NCBI RefSeq assembly: GCF_029016285.1 | Contig: NZ_CP091976.1 | Span: forward strand, 744,001 to 808,000 | Direction: 5' to 3' | Source: Vibrio sp. DW001 | GTDB lineage: Bacteria; Pseudomonadota; Gammaproteobacteria; Enterobacterales; Vibrionaceae | Length of the DNA: 64,000 nt | Shown: piece by piece, positions 26,577 to 35,791 of the stretch | Numbering within the stretch: position 1 is the stretch's first letter | How the letters are laid out: every line of letters begins with the position of its first letter | Notes under the pieces: generated by a model | Told to the model about the DNA's origin: nothing | The model's input: the letters and a program-made list of their open reading frames with translations, nothing else | The model's database searches: none | Made by a program: the position numbers and the translations under genes

Positions 26577-28691
26577 TTAACTTACGGCTCTAACTTTACC
26601 TTGCTTAAGGTCTTTTAATACCTGAAGTTTTGGACCGTCCGCGATGATAGAACCTTTTTCCATCACTATTACTCGATCTACAATATCCAGCATCGAGGTT
26701 TTATGCGTTATCAAAATGAGCGTTTCATTTTTATTCATCTGCCCAAGCTGATTTTTAATATACATCTCGGTACGATTATCCATGGCACTTGTTGGTTCAT
26801 CCATCAGAAGTACTGGAGGGCGACCCAGTAATGCCCGAGCAATTGAAACAGATTGTCGTTGTCCACCAGATAACAACAAGCCTCCTTCACCAACTTGCCT
26901 TTCAAGGCCCGCAGGATCTTGCTGAGTAAATACAGTCACACCAGCGCGATTAGCCGCATCCATAACTTCTCTATCATCAACGAGCGTTTGTCCTAACGTA
27001 ATATTGTCTCTTATCGAACCAAAGAATAAGACGCTTTCTTGAGGTACACAGCCTATATTGCGCCGTACATCGACATGATGTAGTTGAGCTATGTCGGTGT
27101 CATCTATGCGTACATGCCCCTCTGTGGGTTGATACAGGCCCATAATAAGGCGCTCTAGAGTGGTCTTGCCTGAACCAATACGACCTATTATCGCCACTTT
27201 CTCACCGGGGTGAATCGTTAGGCTCAGATCCCGAATAGACGCAATCGTCGAGTCTGGGTAGTGGAAGGTCACTTTATCAAGTTCAATTTTACCCTGAATT
27301 ATCGGTCTATGGATGTAGCGCTTGCCTTCTTCTTGCTCGTCGGGCATCGCCATGACTTGTTCGATGATGGTCATTGAAGACTTAGCTTGATTGTAACGAG
27401 TCGAGAGAAGGGACAGTTGCACGAGTGGACCAATTGCTCGTCCACTTAACATAGTGGCAGCAATTAACCCGCCCATTGTTAGCTCGCCATCAGCAATCAA
27501 ATATACGCCGAGGATGATCATTCCGATATTACAAGACTGCTGAACAAACCCCGCCATGTTCTGGATAGTGTCGGTAATTCTGCGGGTTTTAATGTTCCAG
27601 TTTGCCATATGGGCAACAGACTCTTCCCAGCGATATTGAAACTGACTTTGTGCACCAAATAACTTAACGGACTCAAGCCCTGCTAGGCTTTCGATTAGAT
27701 TGGCGTATTTCTGAGAGGCTAATCGAGACCCCTCTTCAATACTTTTTCTCAACGGACCCTGAATGATCAAAGAATGAATGATCAAAATGGTGACCCCTGC
27801 GATTGGGATGATGACCAAGTTTCCAGCTAATAACCAAATAATGCCTAAAAAAAGCAGAGCAAACGGCAAGTCTATCAAAGCCGACATCGTTGCAGATGTG
27901 AAAAATTCACGAATAGATTCAAACTCTTGTAAGTGTCGGGCAAAGGCACCTACTGACGGAGGTTTCGACTCCATACGAATACCCAACACTTTGCTGTACA
28001 GCTTTGACGAAATGAGTATATCTGATTTTTTTCCGGCCACATCAATGAAATAACTTCGAAGTAGCTTGAGCACAAAGTCAAAAATGAAGACAACAAAGAT
28101 ACCCGAAGCTAAAACCCATAATGATTCAAAGGCTAAATTTGGCACTACTTTGTCATAAACGAGCCGAGTAAACATAGGTGCCGCAACGGCAAACATGTTG
28201 ACCAGTATCGAAGCGATTAATACATCTCTATAGATATGTTTTGACGCAAATAATGTGCCCCAAAACCAATGCCCATCTCTTGTTTTCAATATCTCTGGTG
28301 ATCGCTCGTCGTATCTGAACTGTTTTTTCACCAAGAAATATCGGCCAATATACTGTTGGTTCAGCTCTTCCACGGGAATGGACACGGGCATCATGTCTGA
28401 GTCAGAGGTCACTATTTCAGCCTCACCATCGTCACTGTTGATACTGACTAATACGCATGCATCACCTTCTTTGAGAAGGAGAATAGCCGGTAGAACTAGA
28501 TCAGAGATCTCGTTAAAAGGGGATCGGTTCTCCTTTGCGACCAATCCTGCACGTTCCGCAGAGCGAGGTAAAAGAAACGGTGTCAGTAAACCATCAGATA
28601 ACGGTAACCCGTTGATAAGAGCATCTGGTGAATTTGCTAAGCCATAATAGCGACTGACATAAATCAGTGAATTTAATAGTGGATCTCGCAT
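26577..28691 (-). CDS. lapB: LapB-like type I secretion ABC transporter (ATPase/permease)
   Basis: A 704-residue inner-membrane exporter. The N-terminal C39-like domain (about 1-125) has no catalytic Cys, as in exporters of uncleaved RTX adhesins. Six membrane helices (about 155-410) are followed by the nucleotide-binding domain: Walker A GRIGSGKTT (about 500), signature LLSGGQRQS (about 608) and Walker B VLLMDEPTSAMD (about 632). It would export a large adhesin with a membrane fusion partner and TolC. It is the last gene of a four-gene operon read right to left: LapC, LapG, LapD and LapB. Confidence 0.9.
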   Translation of the reverse strand: MRDPLLNSLIYVSRYYGLANSPDALINGLPLSDGLLTPFLLPRSAERAGLVAKENRSPFNEISDLVLPAILLLKEGDACVLVSINSDDGEAEIVTSDSDMMPVSIPVEELNQQYIGRYFLVKKQFRYDERSPEILKTRDGHWFWGTLFASKHIYRDVLIASILVNMFAVAAPMFTRLVYDKVVPNLAFESLWVLASGIFVVFIFDFVLKLLRSYFIDVAGKKSDILISSKLYSKVLGIRMESKPPSVGAFARHLQEFESIREFFTSATMSALIDLPFALLFLGIIWLLAGNLVIIPIAGVTILIIHSLIIQGPLRKSIEEGSRLASQKYANLIESLAGLESVKLFGAQSQFQYRWEESVAHMANWNIKTRRITDTIQNMAGFVQQSCNIGMIILGVYLIADGELTMGGLIAATMLSGRAIGPLVQLSLLSTRYNQAKSSMTIIEQVMAMPDEQEEGKRYIHRPIIQGKIELDKVTFHYPDSTIASIRDLSLTIHPGEKVAIIGRIGSGKTTLERLIMGLYQPTEGHVRIDDTDIAQLHHVDVRRNIGCVPQESVLFFGSIRDNITLGQTLVDDREVMDAANRAGVTVFTQQDPAGLERQVGEGGLLLSGGQRQSVSIARALLGRPPVLLMDEPTSAMDNRTEMYIKNQLGQMNKNETLILITHKTSMLDIVDRVIVMEKGSIIADGPKLQVLKDLKQGKVRAVS

Positions 28692-28718
28692 TCAATGCGA
28701 CCTCAAATATAATTTTTG

Positions 28719-30629
28719 TTATTTATCGACAATAAAGCCTTGGAATACTTCAATAAAGTGCTCAGATAAGAAGTCTAATTGAGTCTTGGTTTCTACCCTA
28801 GAAGCGATAGTTGTTATACCTAAATTATGCGCTGTACGAGAGATAGACGTTAATGTATAGCGTTGTTTTTCATCTTCAATTTGATGGGTATAGAGATAAT
28901 CTAACTTAACGTACTTAGGTCTAAACTCATTGATGTAATCGAGCGAGTGGAAGTGACGCCCATAATTGTCGACACCGAACTCTGAACCACTACTGCGAAT
29001 GGCATGGCAAAGTAATGCAGTATGGTGTTGATGGGAGATAAAGCATATTTCGGGTATTTCGAAATGGAGTTTTTTGGCTGCATTAGGAAATTTGGTAAGA
29101 ATTTTGGTTAGCCAGCGAATAAAGCTTGGCTCAGAAATACTGCTTACGGTCAGGTTGATTGCGAGTGTGTCGTTGATAATCCGGTTTTCTAGGTTGCCAA
29201 TCATGGTTTCAATGACAAATTGGTCAAATATGTAGCCAGCGTTGAGTTGATCAAGAGCAAACAGGTACTGGTTCGCGGTATAGCGAATACCGTCTTTTTC
29301 AATTGAGGAGAATACTTCGCGGTGGAACGTTTTACCGTCGTTACTGCTTGCTGACTGAAACTTGAATTCGACATTGCGGTTGCTGATGGCTTCTTCAACC
29401 AACTCCTTCCACTGTTGTTTACCTAGTAAAATTTGGTCATTTACGTCAGAGACAATGGCATAATTTCTCTCTGGATGCGCCACGGCTTGAGATAGTGCGT
29501 TATCAACAAGAGAGAGTACCTCAGATGATGATTTGCTCACCTCGTTGTATACAAGGCCCAGAGCCATATCGACAGGGGCTGTGCCTGTTGGATCTGCACG
29601 CACACTTTGCACATTATCAACAATATTCTTGGCCAACATATGCAACTCTTCATTTTCAATATTAGGGAAAATGAAGGCGAACTCTTCCGTGCTAATTCTC
29701 GCAATAGTTACGTCGGGAGAGTGTGTGGTGAGTTTTAGATGATCGGCAAGCTCTCTTATTAGGGTATCTCCAGCCTCATAACCAGACTCGTCGTAAGCAT
29801 CTTTAATAAACTTAGCTTGTAATAGCGCTATACCACCTTTGGAAGACTCAGTCAGCCATTGAGTGAGCTGTCCCATAAAGAAGGATCGGTTCCCCAATTG
29901 AGATACCGGGTCCATATAAGCCCTTTCTCGTAGCTGCTCTGCTTCTTTCGCTTGTGCCCTAAAGCTTTTTTCGACTTGCAGTGACATCGTGTTTATACCG
30001 TTAACGACAGCAACTAAGTCTTTGGTTTTCGGTTTTTTAAGCGGTTCACCAAATTTATTCTGGGCAATTTCTTCCATCTTGATAATGATAAGCGAAAGTG
30101 GACGTAGGCTTCTTTTTAGCATGGCAGAAATCAGTAACATACCCAGAGTGAAAGCGACAAGAAATGCGACACCTAGGTTTTTGAGCGCCCCCCAAAGTTG
30201 CACATAGGCGGCACCGGGATGACTAATTATCTCTATTTCGGCCAGTTGTAACCAACCACTTGTGACGACTCGTCGGTCATGGAGCTTGGTCAAAAAATGC
30301 ATATTAATAAACCAATCGGGTACGCCATTAGCCTTTACTGGGTAGGAGCGAATTATCTCCTCTTCTGTATCTAAGAAGGTCAATTTCACTATTGAGTATG
30401 AGCTACCGTCAAACAAAGCGTTGATAACGGACTCCACAGCAACGCTATCTTTTTGTTCAAGATAAGGAGCAAGTGCAAGGCCAACGGTATTGATGGTGTT
30501 ATTCATTTCTGAGCGCTGTTGTTGCATCAGAAAGTTACGCGTTGTCGTAAACTCTATCGCTAAGACAGAGCCAACTAGTAACAAGAAAACAGCCAACATA
30601 CCTGCGACAAGTTGTTTATGTAATGTCAT
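28719..30629 (-). CDS. lapD: LapD-like c-di-GMP receptor with degenerate GGDEF and EAL
   Basis: A 636-residue inner-membrane receptor. A membrane helix (about 7-27) precedes a periplasmic LapD_MoxY_N domain, a second helix (about 150-170) and HAMP. The GGDEF domain has RISTEEF where RxGGDEF is expected. In the EAL domain the EALLR position reads REVFSSI, so both enzymatic sites are lost. In the Lap system cyclic di-GMP binds the EAL domain and the periplasmic domain then sequesters the LapG protease. This prevents adhesin cleavage and keeps cells in biofilm. It starts five bases after the LapG gene. Confidence 0.9.
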   Translation of the reverse strand: MTLHKQLVAGMLAVFLLLVGSVLAIEFTTTRNFLMQQQRSEMNNTINTVGLALAPYLEQKDSVAVESVINALFDGSSYSIVKLTFLDTEEEIIRSYPVKANGVPDWFINMHFLTKLHDRRVVTSGWLQLAEIEIISHPGAAYVQLWGALKNLGVAFLVAFTLGMLLISAMLKRSLRPLSLIIIKMEEIAQNKFGEPLKKPKTKDLVAVVNGINTMSLQVEKSFRAQAKEAEQLRERAYMDPVSQLGNRSFFMGQLTQWLTESSKGGIALLQAKFIKDAYDESGYEAGDTLIRELADHLKLTTHSPDVTIARISTEEFAFIFPNIENEELHMLAKNIVDNVQSVRADPTGTAPVDMALGLVYNEVSKSSSEVLSLVDNALSQAVAHPERNYAIVSDVNDQILLGKQQWKELVEEAISNRNVEFKFQSASSNDGKTFHREVFSSIEKDGIRYTANQYLFALDQLNAGYIFDQFVIETMIGNLENRIINDTLAINLTVSSISEPSFIRWLTKILTKFPNAAKKLHFEIPEICFISHQHHTALLCHAIRSSGSEFGVDNYGRHFHSLDYINEFRPKYVKLDYLYTHQIEDEKQRYTLTSISRTAHNLGITTIASRVETKTQLDFLSEHFIEVFQGFIVDK

Positions 30630-30634
30630 GGTGG

Positions 30635-31300
30635 TTACTCATTGTAATTTAGTTTTGGTTTATTAAGTTTCAATGACTTATTTCGTGAGCGAAGATCATT
30701 CCATAAGCTTAAGCGAGAAGAGTTACCTGCTAATTGCCCGCTCGCTTTTTCCTTCATTAGCCATAGGTTTTTACCATTGAAACTATAAATTGGCAGTAAA
30801 TCTCGCCTCTGGGTAGCGGGCTTAATTACTGGATTAATATTGTCTAGGATTACAGGAACTGAACTCGATTTTTCATAGTAGGCTAGAACCATATGAAACT
30901 GATTCAATTCAATCGCTTTTACGTAAACGAGCCGTAGCTTTTTGTCGGAAACACCCAGCTCTAGTAACGAAAAATATTTTGCGATGGTGAAGTCTTCGCA
31001 ATCTCCTGCATTGCTGCCGATAAATTCGAGTGGTGTGGCCCAATAATCCTTCTTGGCCCATAAATCGATATCATTCACAAAGTTAAGTTGATTAAAAAAG
31101 TTGTTCACACCAGTAAGCTTATTGTTTTCAGACTGATTTTTAAGTGCAGCCATTTCGGAACGCCAAGTTTCTGTCCGCTTTCCTGCTCTTGCTCCATATA
31201 TTTTTGAAACAGCGTTAACCCAACGCTGTTCTTCTGTATTGAGAGCCGATGATGTCATAGAAAAAAACATCAATATTAATAGCGGAATAATGGTTCTCAC
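30635..31300 (-). CDS. lapG: LapG-like periplasmic cysteine protease
   Basis: A 221-residue transglutaminase-like cysteine peptidase (BTLCP family) with a signal peptide ending near TSSALNTEE. Probable catalytic residues are Cys101 (GDCEDFTIAKYFS), His136 (NQFHMVLAYYEK) and Asp153 (VILDNINPV). It cleaves the double-Ala-Gly-type site of a large surface adhesin when cyclic di-GMP is low and LapD releases it. The start codon is GTG at 31300. The gene sits between the LapC- and LapD-like genes, so protease and inhibitor are co-expressed. Confidence 0.92.
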   Translation of the reverse strand: MRTIIPLLILMFFSMTSSALNTEEQRWVNAVSKIYGARAGKRTETWRSEMAALKNQSENNKLTGVNNFFNQLNFVNDIDLWAKKDYWATPLEFIGSNAGDCEDFTIAKYFSLLELGVSDKKLRLVYVKAIELNQFHMVLAYYEKSSSVPVILDNINPVIKPATQRRDLLPIYSFNGKNLWLMKEKASGQLAGNSSRLSLWNDLRSRNKSLKLNKPKLNYNE

Positions 31301-31350
31301 GATTACTTATTCACTGCTTATTGTCTGAGTGTCGTACGGCATGATGGTCA

Positions 31351-32742
31351 TTATTCCCTAAGTGCGGTTTTTTGTGCTGTTAGAATAGGTTTTAACAGAT
31401 AGTCTAAAACGGTGCGTTTTCCGGTAATAATATCGACAGAAGTTGTCATCCCAGGAATAATAGGCAGGCCAGCCTCTGTACCAAACTTATGGTCATCTGT
31501 TCTAATTTTTACCATATAAAAGCTGTTCCCTTCTTCGTCTTGGATAGTGTCCGCGCTGATATGCTCTAAGGTTCCTTCTAAACCGCCATAACGAGTGAAG
31601 TCATAGGCACTAAACTTAACTATAGCAGGTAAGCCTGGTCGTAAAAATGCGATGTCCTGTGGCGCAATTTTCGCTTCTACCAACAGTGTATCTTCTGTTG
31701 GTACTATCTCTACCAAATCCATACCTGGTTGAATAACCCCACCAACAGTATTGATGTGTAGTTTCTTGATTGTGCCTGTTATCGGCGACACGACGACGGT
31801 TCTGTTGACTTTGTCTTCCAAGCCGATGGTCGATTCCGTCAGCGCTGATAATTTATCTTGTGCCTGATTTAATTTTTCTTGCTGTTCTGAACGAAATTTC
31901 AATGCTGCGTCAATCCTACCCAACATAGACTCTCTAACGGAAGAGGTCAGACTTGGGATTTTTAGCTGAGTAGAGGTAAGCTCTCTGCGAGTATCGTTAA
32001 GTTGACGTTGTAATTTAAGCAATTCAATTTTTGGAACAACGCCTTCATCGGCCAGAGGCTTGGTTATATCTAACTCTCTTTTGGCGAAGTTATAACTGGT
32101 CTGTAGGTTTTTCGCCCTAGCTCTTAACTCAATAAGTTCTTGTTCTTTTTGTTTTACTTGTTGATCTATAACGGAAAGTTTATTATTTAGATTGTCTAAG
32201 TCTTGTCGGTATTCAGCACGTTGACGCTTGGCTAACAGAGGTCGTAATTCGGTTATGATTGGCGGAAAGGCGAGCTTGTCGAAATCAATGGTTACGCTAT
32301 CTTCCCAGTTAGAGTTATCAAATTCTTCTTGAATTTGTACACTGGTGATTGAGGCAGACAATTGCAAGACACTCGCGGTTAAGTTTGATACTTGTTGTTC
32401 TCGTTCTCTGAAGTCAGAACGAAATCGCGTGTCGTCAATCAGGATGAGTTGTTGACCTTCTACTACCGATTCACCTTCTCGAACTAAAAGGCTTTTTACC
32501 AACCCGCCCTCTAGGTTCTGTACGACCTGAAGTTGAGAGCTCGGAATAACCTTACCTTGTCCTACGGTGACTTTGTCTAGCTGAGCCCAAGAAGCCCATA
32601 CAATGGCGGCAATAAAAAACAGCACCATGACCCAAAGAAGTATTCGGGCACTACTTGGTGTGTTTAGAAGCAAAGCGGCGGTTTTGTCATCCACATAGTC
32701 TAACTCTGCATCTTTTAGCATCTTAAACTTCTTACTGCTCAT
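31351..32742 (-). CDS. lapC: LapC-like membrane fusion protein (HlyD family)
   Basis: A type I secretion adaptor. I prefer ATG 32742 (MSSKKFKMLKDAELDYVDD, 463 residues); the frame extends seven codons upstream. One membrane helix lies at about 34-55. Lipoyl halves (GQGKVIPSSQLQVVQNLEGG and VVSPITGTIKKLHINTVGG) flank a long coiled-coil hairpin (about 95-300). A beta-barrel and the HlyD signature region (GMTTSVDIITGKRTVLDYLL) end it. It bridges the LapB-like ATPase to an outer-membrane TolC-like pore, which is not encoded nearby. Confidence 0.9.
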   Translation of the reverse strand: MSSKKFKMLKDAELDYVDDKTAALLLNTPSSARILLWVMVLFFIAAIVWASWAQLDKVTVGQGKVIPSSQLQVVQNLEGGLVKSLLVREGESVVEGQQLILIDDTRFRSDFREREQQVSNLTASVLQLSASITSVQIQEEFDNSNWEDSVTIDFDKLAFPPIITELRPLLAKRQRAEYRQDLDNLNNKLSVIDQQVKQKEQELIELRARAKNLQTSYNFAKRELDITKPLADEGVVPKIELLKLQRQLNDTRRELTSTQLKIPSLTSSVRESMLGRIDAALKFRSEQQEKLNQAQDKLSALTESTIGLEDKVNRTVVVSPITGTIKKLHINTVGGVIQPGMDLVEIVPTEDTLLVEAKIAPQDIAFLRPGLPAIVKFSAYDFTRYGGLEGTLEHISADTIQDEEGNSFYMVKIRTDDHKFGTEAGLPIIPGMTTSVDIITGKRTVLDYLLKPILTAQKTALRE

Positions 32743-33039
32743 CTGCTTTCCTTGGCAATACACGGAAAATACGGGTGGTTATTTTAACGACATTTAACAT
32801 TGATTTTATTAGCTGTTGGGTAGAATGTTAAGCAATAATACAATTTTATTTTTTTACTCAAATAGTTAGAGTGAATCCAAGTAGGGAGTAGCATAGTTTA
32901 ATTGTTGATAGAGTAAAGGATTTCAGTATTTATTTGATTATCAAAGAGTGTTCTCAAATTTCGCTGAGCCAGAAGAGAAGATTCTTGTTTTCATCGTGTG
33001 ATAAGCGCAAAATTAGTAAAAATTAATCGAGGACATAAT

Positions 33040-33711
33040 ATGGAACTGAAGGATATTCGTCGTGAATATACTAAAGGTGGTTTACGCCGAAAAGATTTGA
33101 AAAAAAATCCGATCGATCAGTTTAACCTATGGTTAGAGCAAGCGGTTAAAGCTGAATTGGTTGATCCTACTGCGATGACTGTCGCAACGGTAGACGAGCA
33201 TGGTCAACCTTTCCAACGTATTGTGTTACTGAAAAATGTCGGTAATGATGGTTTCGTTTTCTATACAAACTTAGGTAGCCGTAAAGCACATCAAATAGGG
33301 GTGAACGATAAAGTGAGTATTCACTTCCCTTGGCATGCTATTGAGAGGCAGGTTCATATTACAGGGACGGCGGTCAAATTATCGGCACTAGAGAACATGA
33401 AATACTTCTCTTCGCGTCCTAAAGAGAGTCAGATTGCGGCGTGGGCTAGTAAGCAGAGTAGTCGATTGTCGGCACGTGGCCTACTTGAAGGCAAATATTT
33501 GGAGTTAAAACAGAAATTTGCAAACGGAGATATACCTATTCCTAGTTTCTGGGGAGGTTTCCGTATTGTTCCTGAAAGTATTGAGTTCTGGCAAGGTGGT
33601 GAGCACCGTTTACACGATAGATTTATCTTTATAAACGATAGGGATGGTTCTTCAGGTGGCGATGCTTCTCAAGATGAGATCTCGTGGTCAGTTGATCGAT
33701 TAGCCCCTTAG
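33040..33711 (+). CDS. pdxH: PdxH, pyridoxamine 5'-phosphate oxidase
   Basis: A 223-residue FMN enzyme forming pyridoxal 5'-phosphate from pyridoxine or pyridoxamine phosphate with oxygen. I choose ATG 33040 ([20 protein letters not shown]), with an AGGAC ribosome site; an upstream extension to 32998 lacks family similarity. Landmarks are the FMN-binding [28 protein letters not shown], and the C-terminal [15 protein letters not shown]. The central part ([13 protein letters not shown]) is also typical. It is transcribed alone, convergent with the SUMF1-domain gene. Confidence 0.95.
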   Translation: MELKDIRREYTKGGLRRKDLKKNPIDQFNLWLEQAVKAELVDPTAMTVATVDEHGQPFQRIVLLKNVGNDGFVFYTNLGSRKAHQIGVNDKVSIHFPWHAIERQVHITGTAVKLSALENMKYFSSRPKESQIAAWASKQSSRLSARGLLEGKYLELKQKFANGDIPIPSFWGGFRIVPESIEFWQGGEHRLHDRFIFINDRDGSSGGDASQDEISWSVDRLAP

Positions 33712-33724
33712 GTAATGTGTTTTT

Positions 33725-33778
33725 GAATCTCCTCTTAATAAGGGGAGATTCTCTGAAGTTATCTACCCTTATTAAGAG
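33725..33778. terminator. Overlapping alternative hairpins after pdxH
   Basis: Two mutually exclusive stems share bases: GAATCTCC (33725-33732) with GGAGATTC (33744-33751), and CTCTTAATAAGGG (33732-33744) with CCCTTATTAAGAG (33766-33778). They lie between convergent genes. They probably act in termination, with possible switching between structures. Confidence 0.65.
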
Positions 33779-33787
33779 TGAGTCTCT

Positions 33788-35611
33788 TTAAAGTTGGCGC
33801 AGTATCCGGAAACCAACGTAATTTGATGCCGTATTAGGTGCAATAAAGAGTTGGCTGTGGCTTGTGGCCTGATTTGGAGAGAAACTCCAAGACCCACCCT
33901 TAGTGACACCCCTTGAATCGTTCGTCCACTCCCAAACATTGCCAACTACGTCATAGAGCCCAAAACCATTAGGAGCAAAGGTTTTAACAGGTGACGTACT
34001 TGTATTAGACCACTTAGTACCTCCCCATCCTGTGTTCGCCTGACCTGCTCCGAATGAATTACCCCACCAGTAGGGCGATTGACTGCCAGCAAGTGCTGCA
34101 ACTTCCCACTCAGTTTCGCTCGGTAGTCGATATTTAAATCCAGTTTGCTTTGATAACCACTTAGTGTAGGAAATCGCATCTGTCTGGCTGATACATACTG
34201 CAGGAGAGTTTGCTTTCTGCTTAAACCCTGGATTACGCCAGTAGCTATCTGTAATTGGTACAATTTGAGACTCTTCTACCGTTGTGCAAATCTTCTTAAG
34301 CTCTGCGTCGGTTTGATAACCTGTAAAATTGACAAAGGTTTCAAACTCACCAACCGTTATTGGTGTTGCAGACATGGCGTAAGCTTTGTTAACGTTTACT
34401 TGTTTAGCACTGTTCTCACCGATGAGGTATTGACCTGAACCAATAACGACCATTTCTGGTGCTTTGGATTTGTTCTGTAATGCGTCGGCAAACTTTCGAC
34501 CTGAATGAGGAACATTTTCTTTTTCTCGCAATACAGCTCTTAACGTATGGTCGCTCGTTACATTCAGTTCTTGATGGAAAGATCGGTATCCTTCTTTTTC
34601 AACAGTCACCATATGGTTGCCTACAGGTAACATGATGTCGAGAGGTGTACTGCCATAACGGACACTATCTACCGCGACTTTATCTTCATACTGGTTTGAA
34701 CGAATGGTGAGTGTTACCCACTGAACCTCTTTTTTCTGTTCGTTGTTTGGCTTTGCGCTCTCATCAAAGCAGTAACGAGACTCTACATCCAACAATTTAC
34801 ACGGAATGTTCTTAGCAGGACGCGCTTCCATGGTGACGTCTAAGATGGTTTGGTAGCGACTGTCATCAGCAAAACCATCTTTAGATGTTTTTTGTCCTAC
34901 TACATGGATGTTTAGCGACACATTGGTTAAATGTTGTTTGATCAGCTTTTGCTCGGTCGTATTTGCAATGAGTTGATTTTGATATTTGCCGACTGCTTTT
35001 TGCAAGGCGAGATTTTTAGTTTGGTCTGCACATTGTGCAATGGTCATGTTTTCTTGACAGACATTAGTGAAACTGGTTTTTAGCTCGTCTTGTTGTTTAA
35101 GCTCTCTACGCAAGCGCTCAATTCGTGCCCTTACTTTCTGGTCCGCGAGCTTATCCAAATCGGCATTCAATCTTTTTTGATCGATTTCAAAAAGAGACAG
35201 ATCAGCGTATAGCTCTTGCAAATTTTGTTCGGATTCGAGACGAACCTGTTGATTCGCTTTGACATCTGCCCATGCGCTTTGATAAGCACCTTGGCTTGGT
35301 CTTAAGTCGAAATCAGGTTCATTAGTGACTCGACTGTAATCTCGATCGAGCGCTTTTTTTGTCTGATCAAGCTTTTTGCTCAGTTGAACAGATTGCCTTT
35401 CAAGTCGGCTTTGTTCATCTTGAGCTTTTTTGATAGCTGTTTTTTGCTCTGCTACTTGTTTGGCAGAAGCGTCCATTTCTGTTTTTTTGGACTGTAGCGT
35501 ATCATCTGCTTGCTGAACTGTTACGGTAGCAACGTTATCCGTTGCTAACACCGCAAAAGGAATAAAGCACAGAGACAATGCTAGTAGTAATGCAGGTAAA
35601 CCTTGTCGCAT
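33788..35611 (-). CDS. Exported coiled-coil protein with PEGA and SUMF1 domains
   Basis: A 607-residue protein with a signal peptide (to about VLATDN) and a long coiled coil (about 25-170). A Cys-containing helical region follows (CQENMTIAQCADQ, about 185-215). A PEGA domain (DIMLPVGNHMVTVEKEGY, about 305-350) and a SUMF1/FGE-like domain (about 375-607, with YRLPSETEWEVAALAG and GLYDVVGNVWEW) end it. The paired active-site cysteines of true formylglycine-generating enzymes are not seen in GGSWSFSPNQATSHS, so it is probably a binding module. It is a paralogue of the next gene, which lacks the SUMF1 part. Likely periplasmic; function unknown. Confidence 0.85.
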   Translation of the reverse strand: MRQGLPALLLALSLCFIPFAVLATDNVATVTVQQADDTLQSKKTEMDASAKQVAEQKTAIKKAQDEQSRLERQSVQLSKKLDQTKKALDRDYSRVTNEPDFDLRPSQGAYQSAWADVKANQQVRLESEQNLQELYADLSLFEIDQKRLNADLDKLADQKVRARIERLRRELKQQDELKTSFTNVCQENMTIAQCADQTKNLALQKAVGKYQNQLIANTTEQKLIKQHLTNVSLNIHVVGQKTSKDGFADDSRYQTILDVTMEARPAKNIPCKLLDVESRYCFDESAKPNNEQKKEVQWVTLTIRSNQYEDKVAVDSVRYGSTPLDIMLPVGNHMVTVEKEGYRSFHQELNVTSDHTLRAVLREKENVPHSGRKFADALQNKSKAPEMVVIGSGQYLIGENSAKQVNVNKAYAMSATPITVGEFETFVNFTGYQTDAELKKICTTVEESQIVPITDSYWRNPGFKQKANSPAVCISQTDAISYTKWLSKQTGFKYRLPSETEWEVAALAGSQSPYWWGNSFGAGQANTGWGGTKWSNTSTSPVKTFAPNGFGLYDVVGNVWEWTNDSRGVTKGGSWSFSPNQATSHSQLFIAPNTASNYVGFRILRQL

Positions 35612-35791
35612 GATCGTAATTACTTTAATGATTAATCGGGTAATTTATCCATTCTATACGAAAACGCCACTTTGTCAGAACATATCATTGCATGATATTG
35701 GACAAAATGGCGCTTAATAATCAGCTTTGTGAATTCCGGCAGGTAATCACAGCGTTAACATCACAGATAAAATAGCGGTAATGTAACTAAC

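Noticed and set aside
27763..27786. Two ATGATCA copies 15 bp apart in the LapB-like gene
   Set aside because: They are within coding sequence, their spacing differs from the 22-23 bp iterons and no 39-mer flanks are present.
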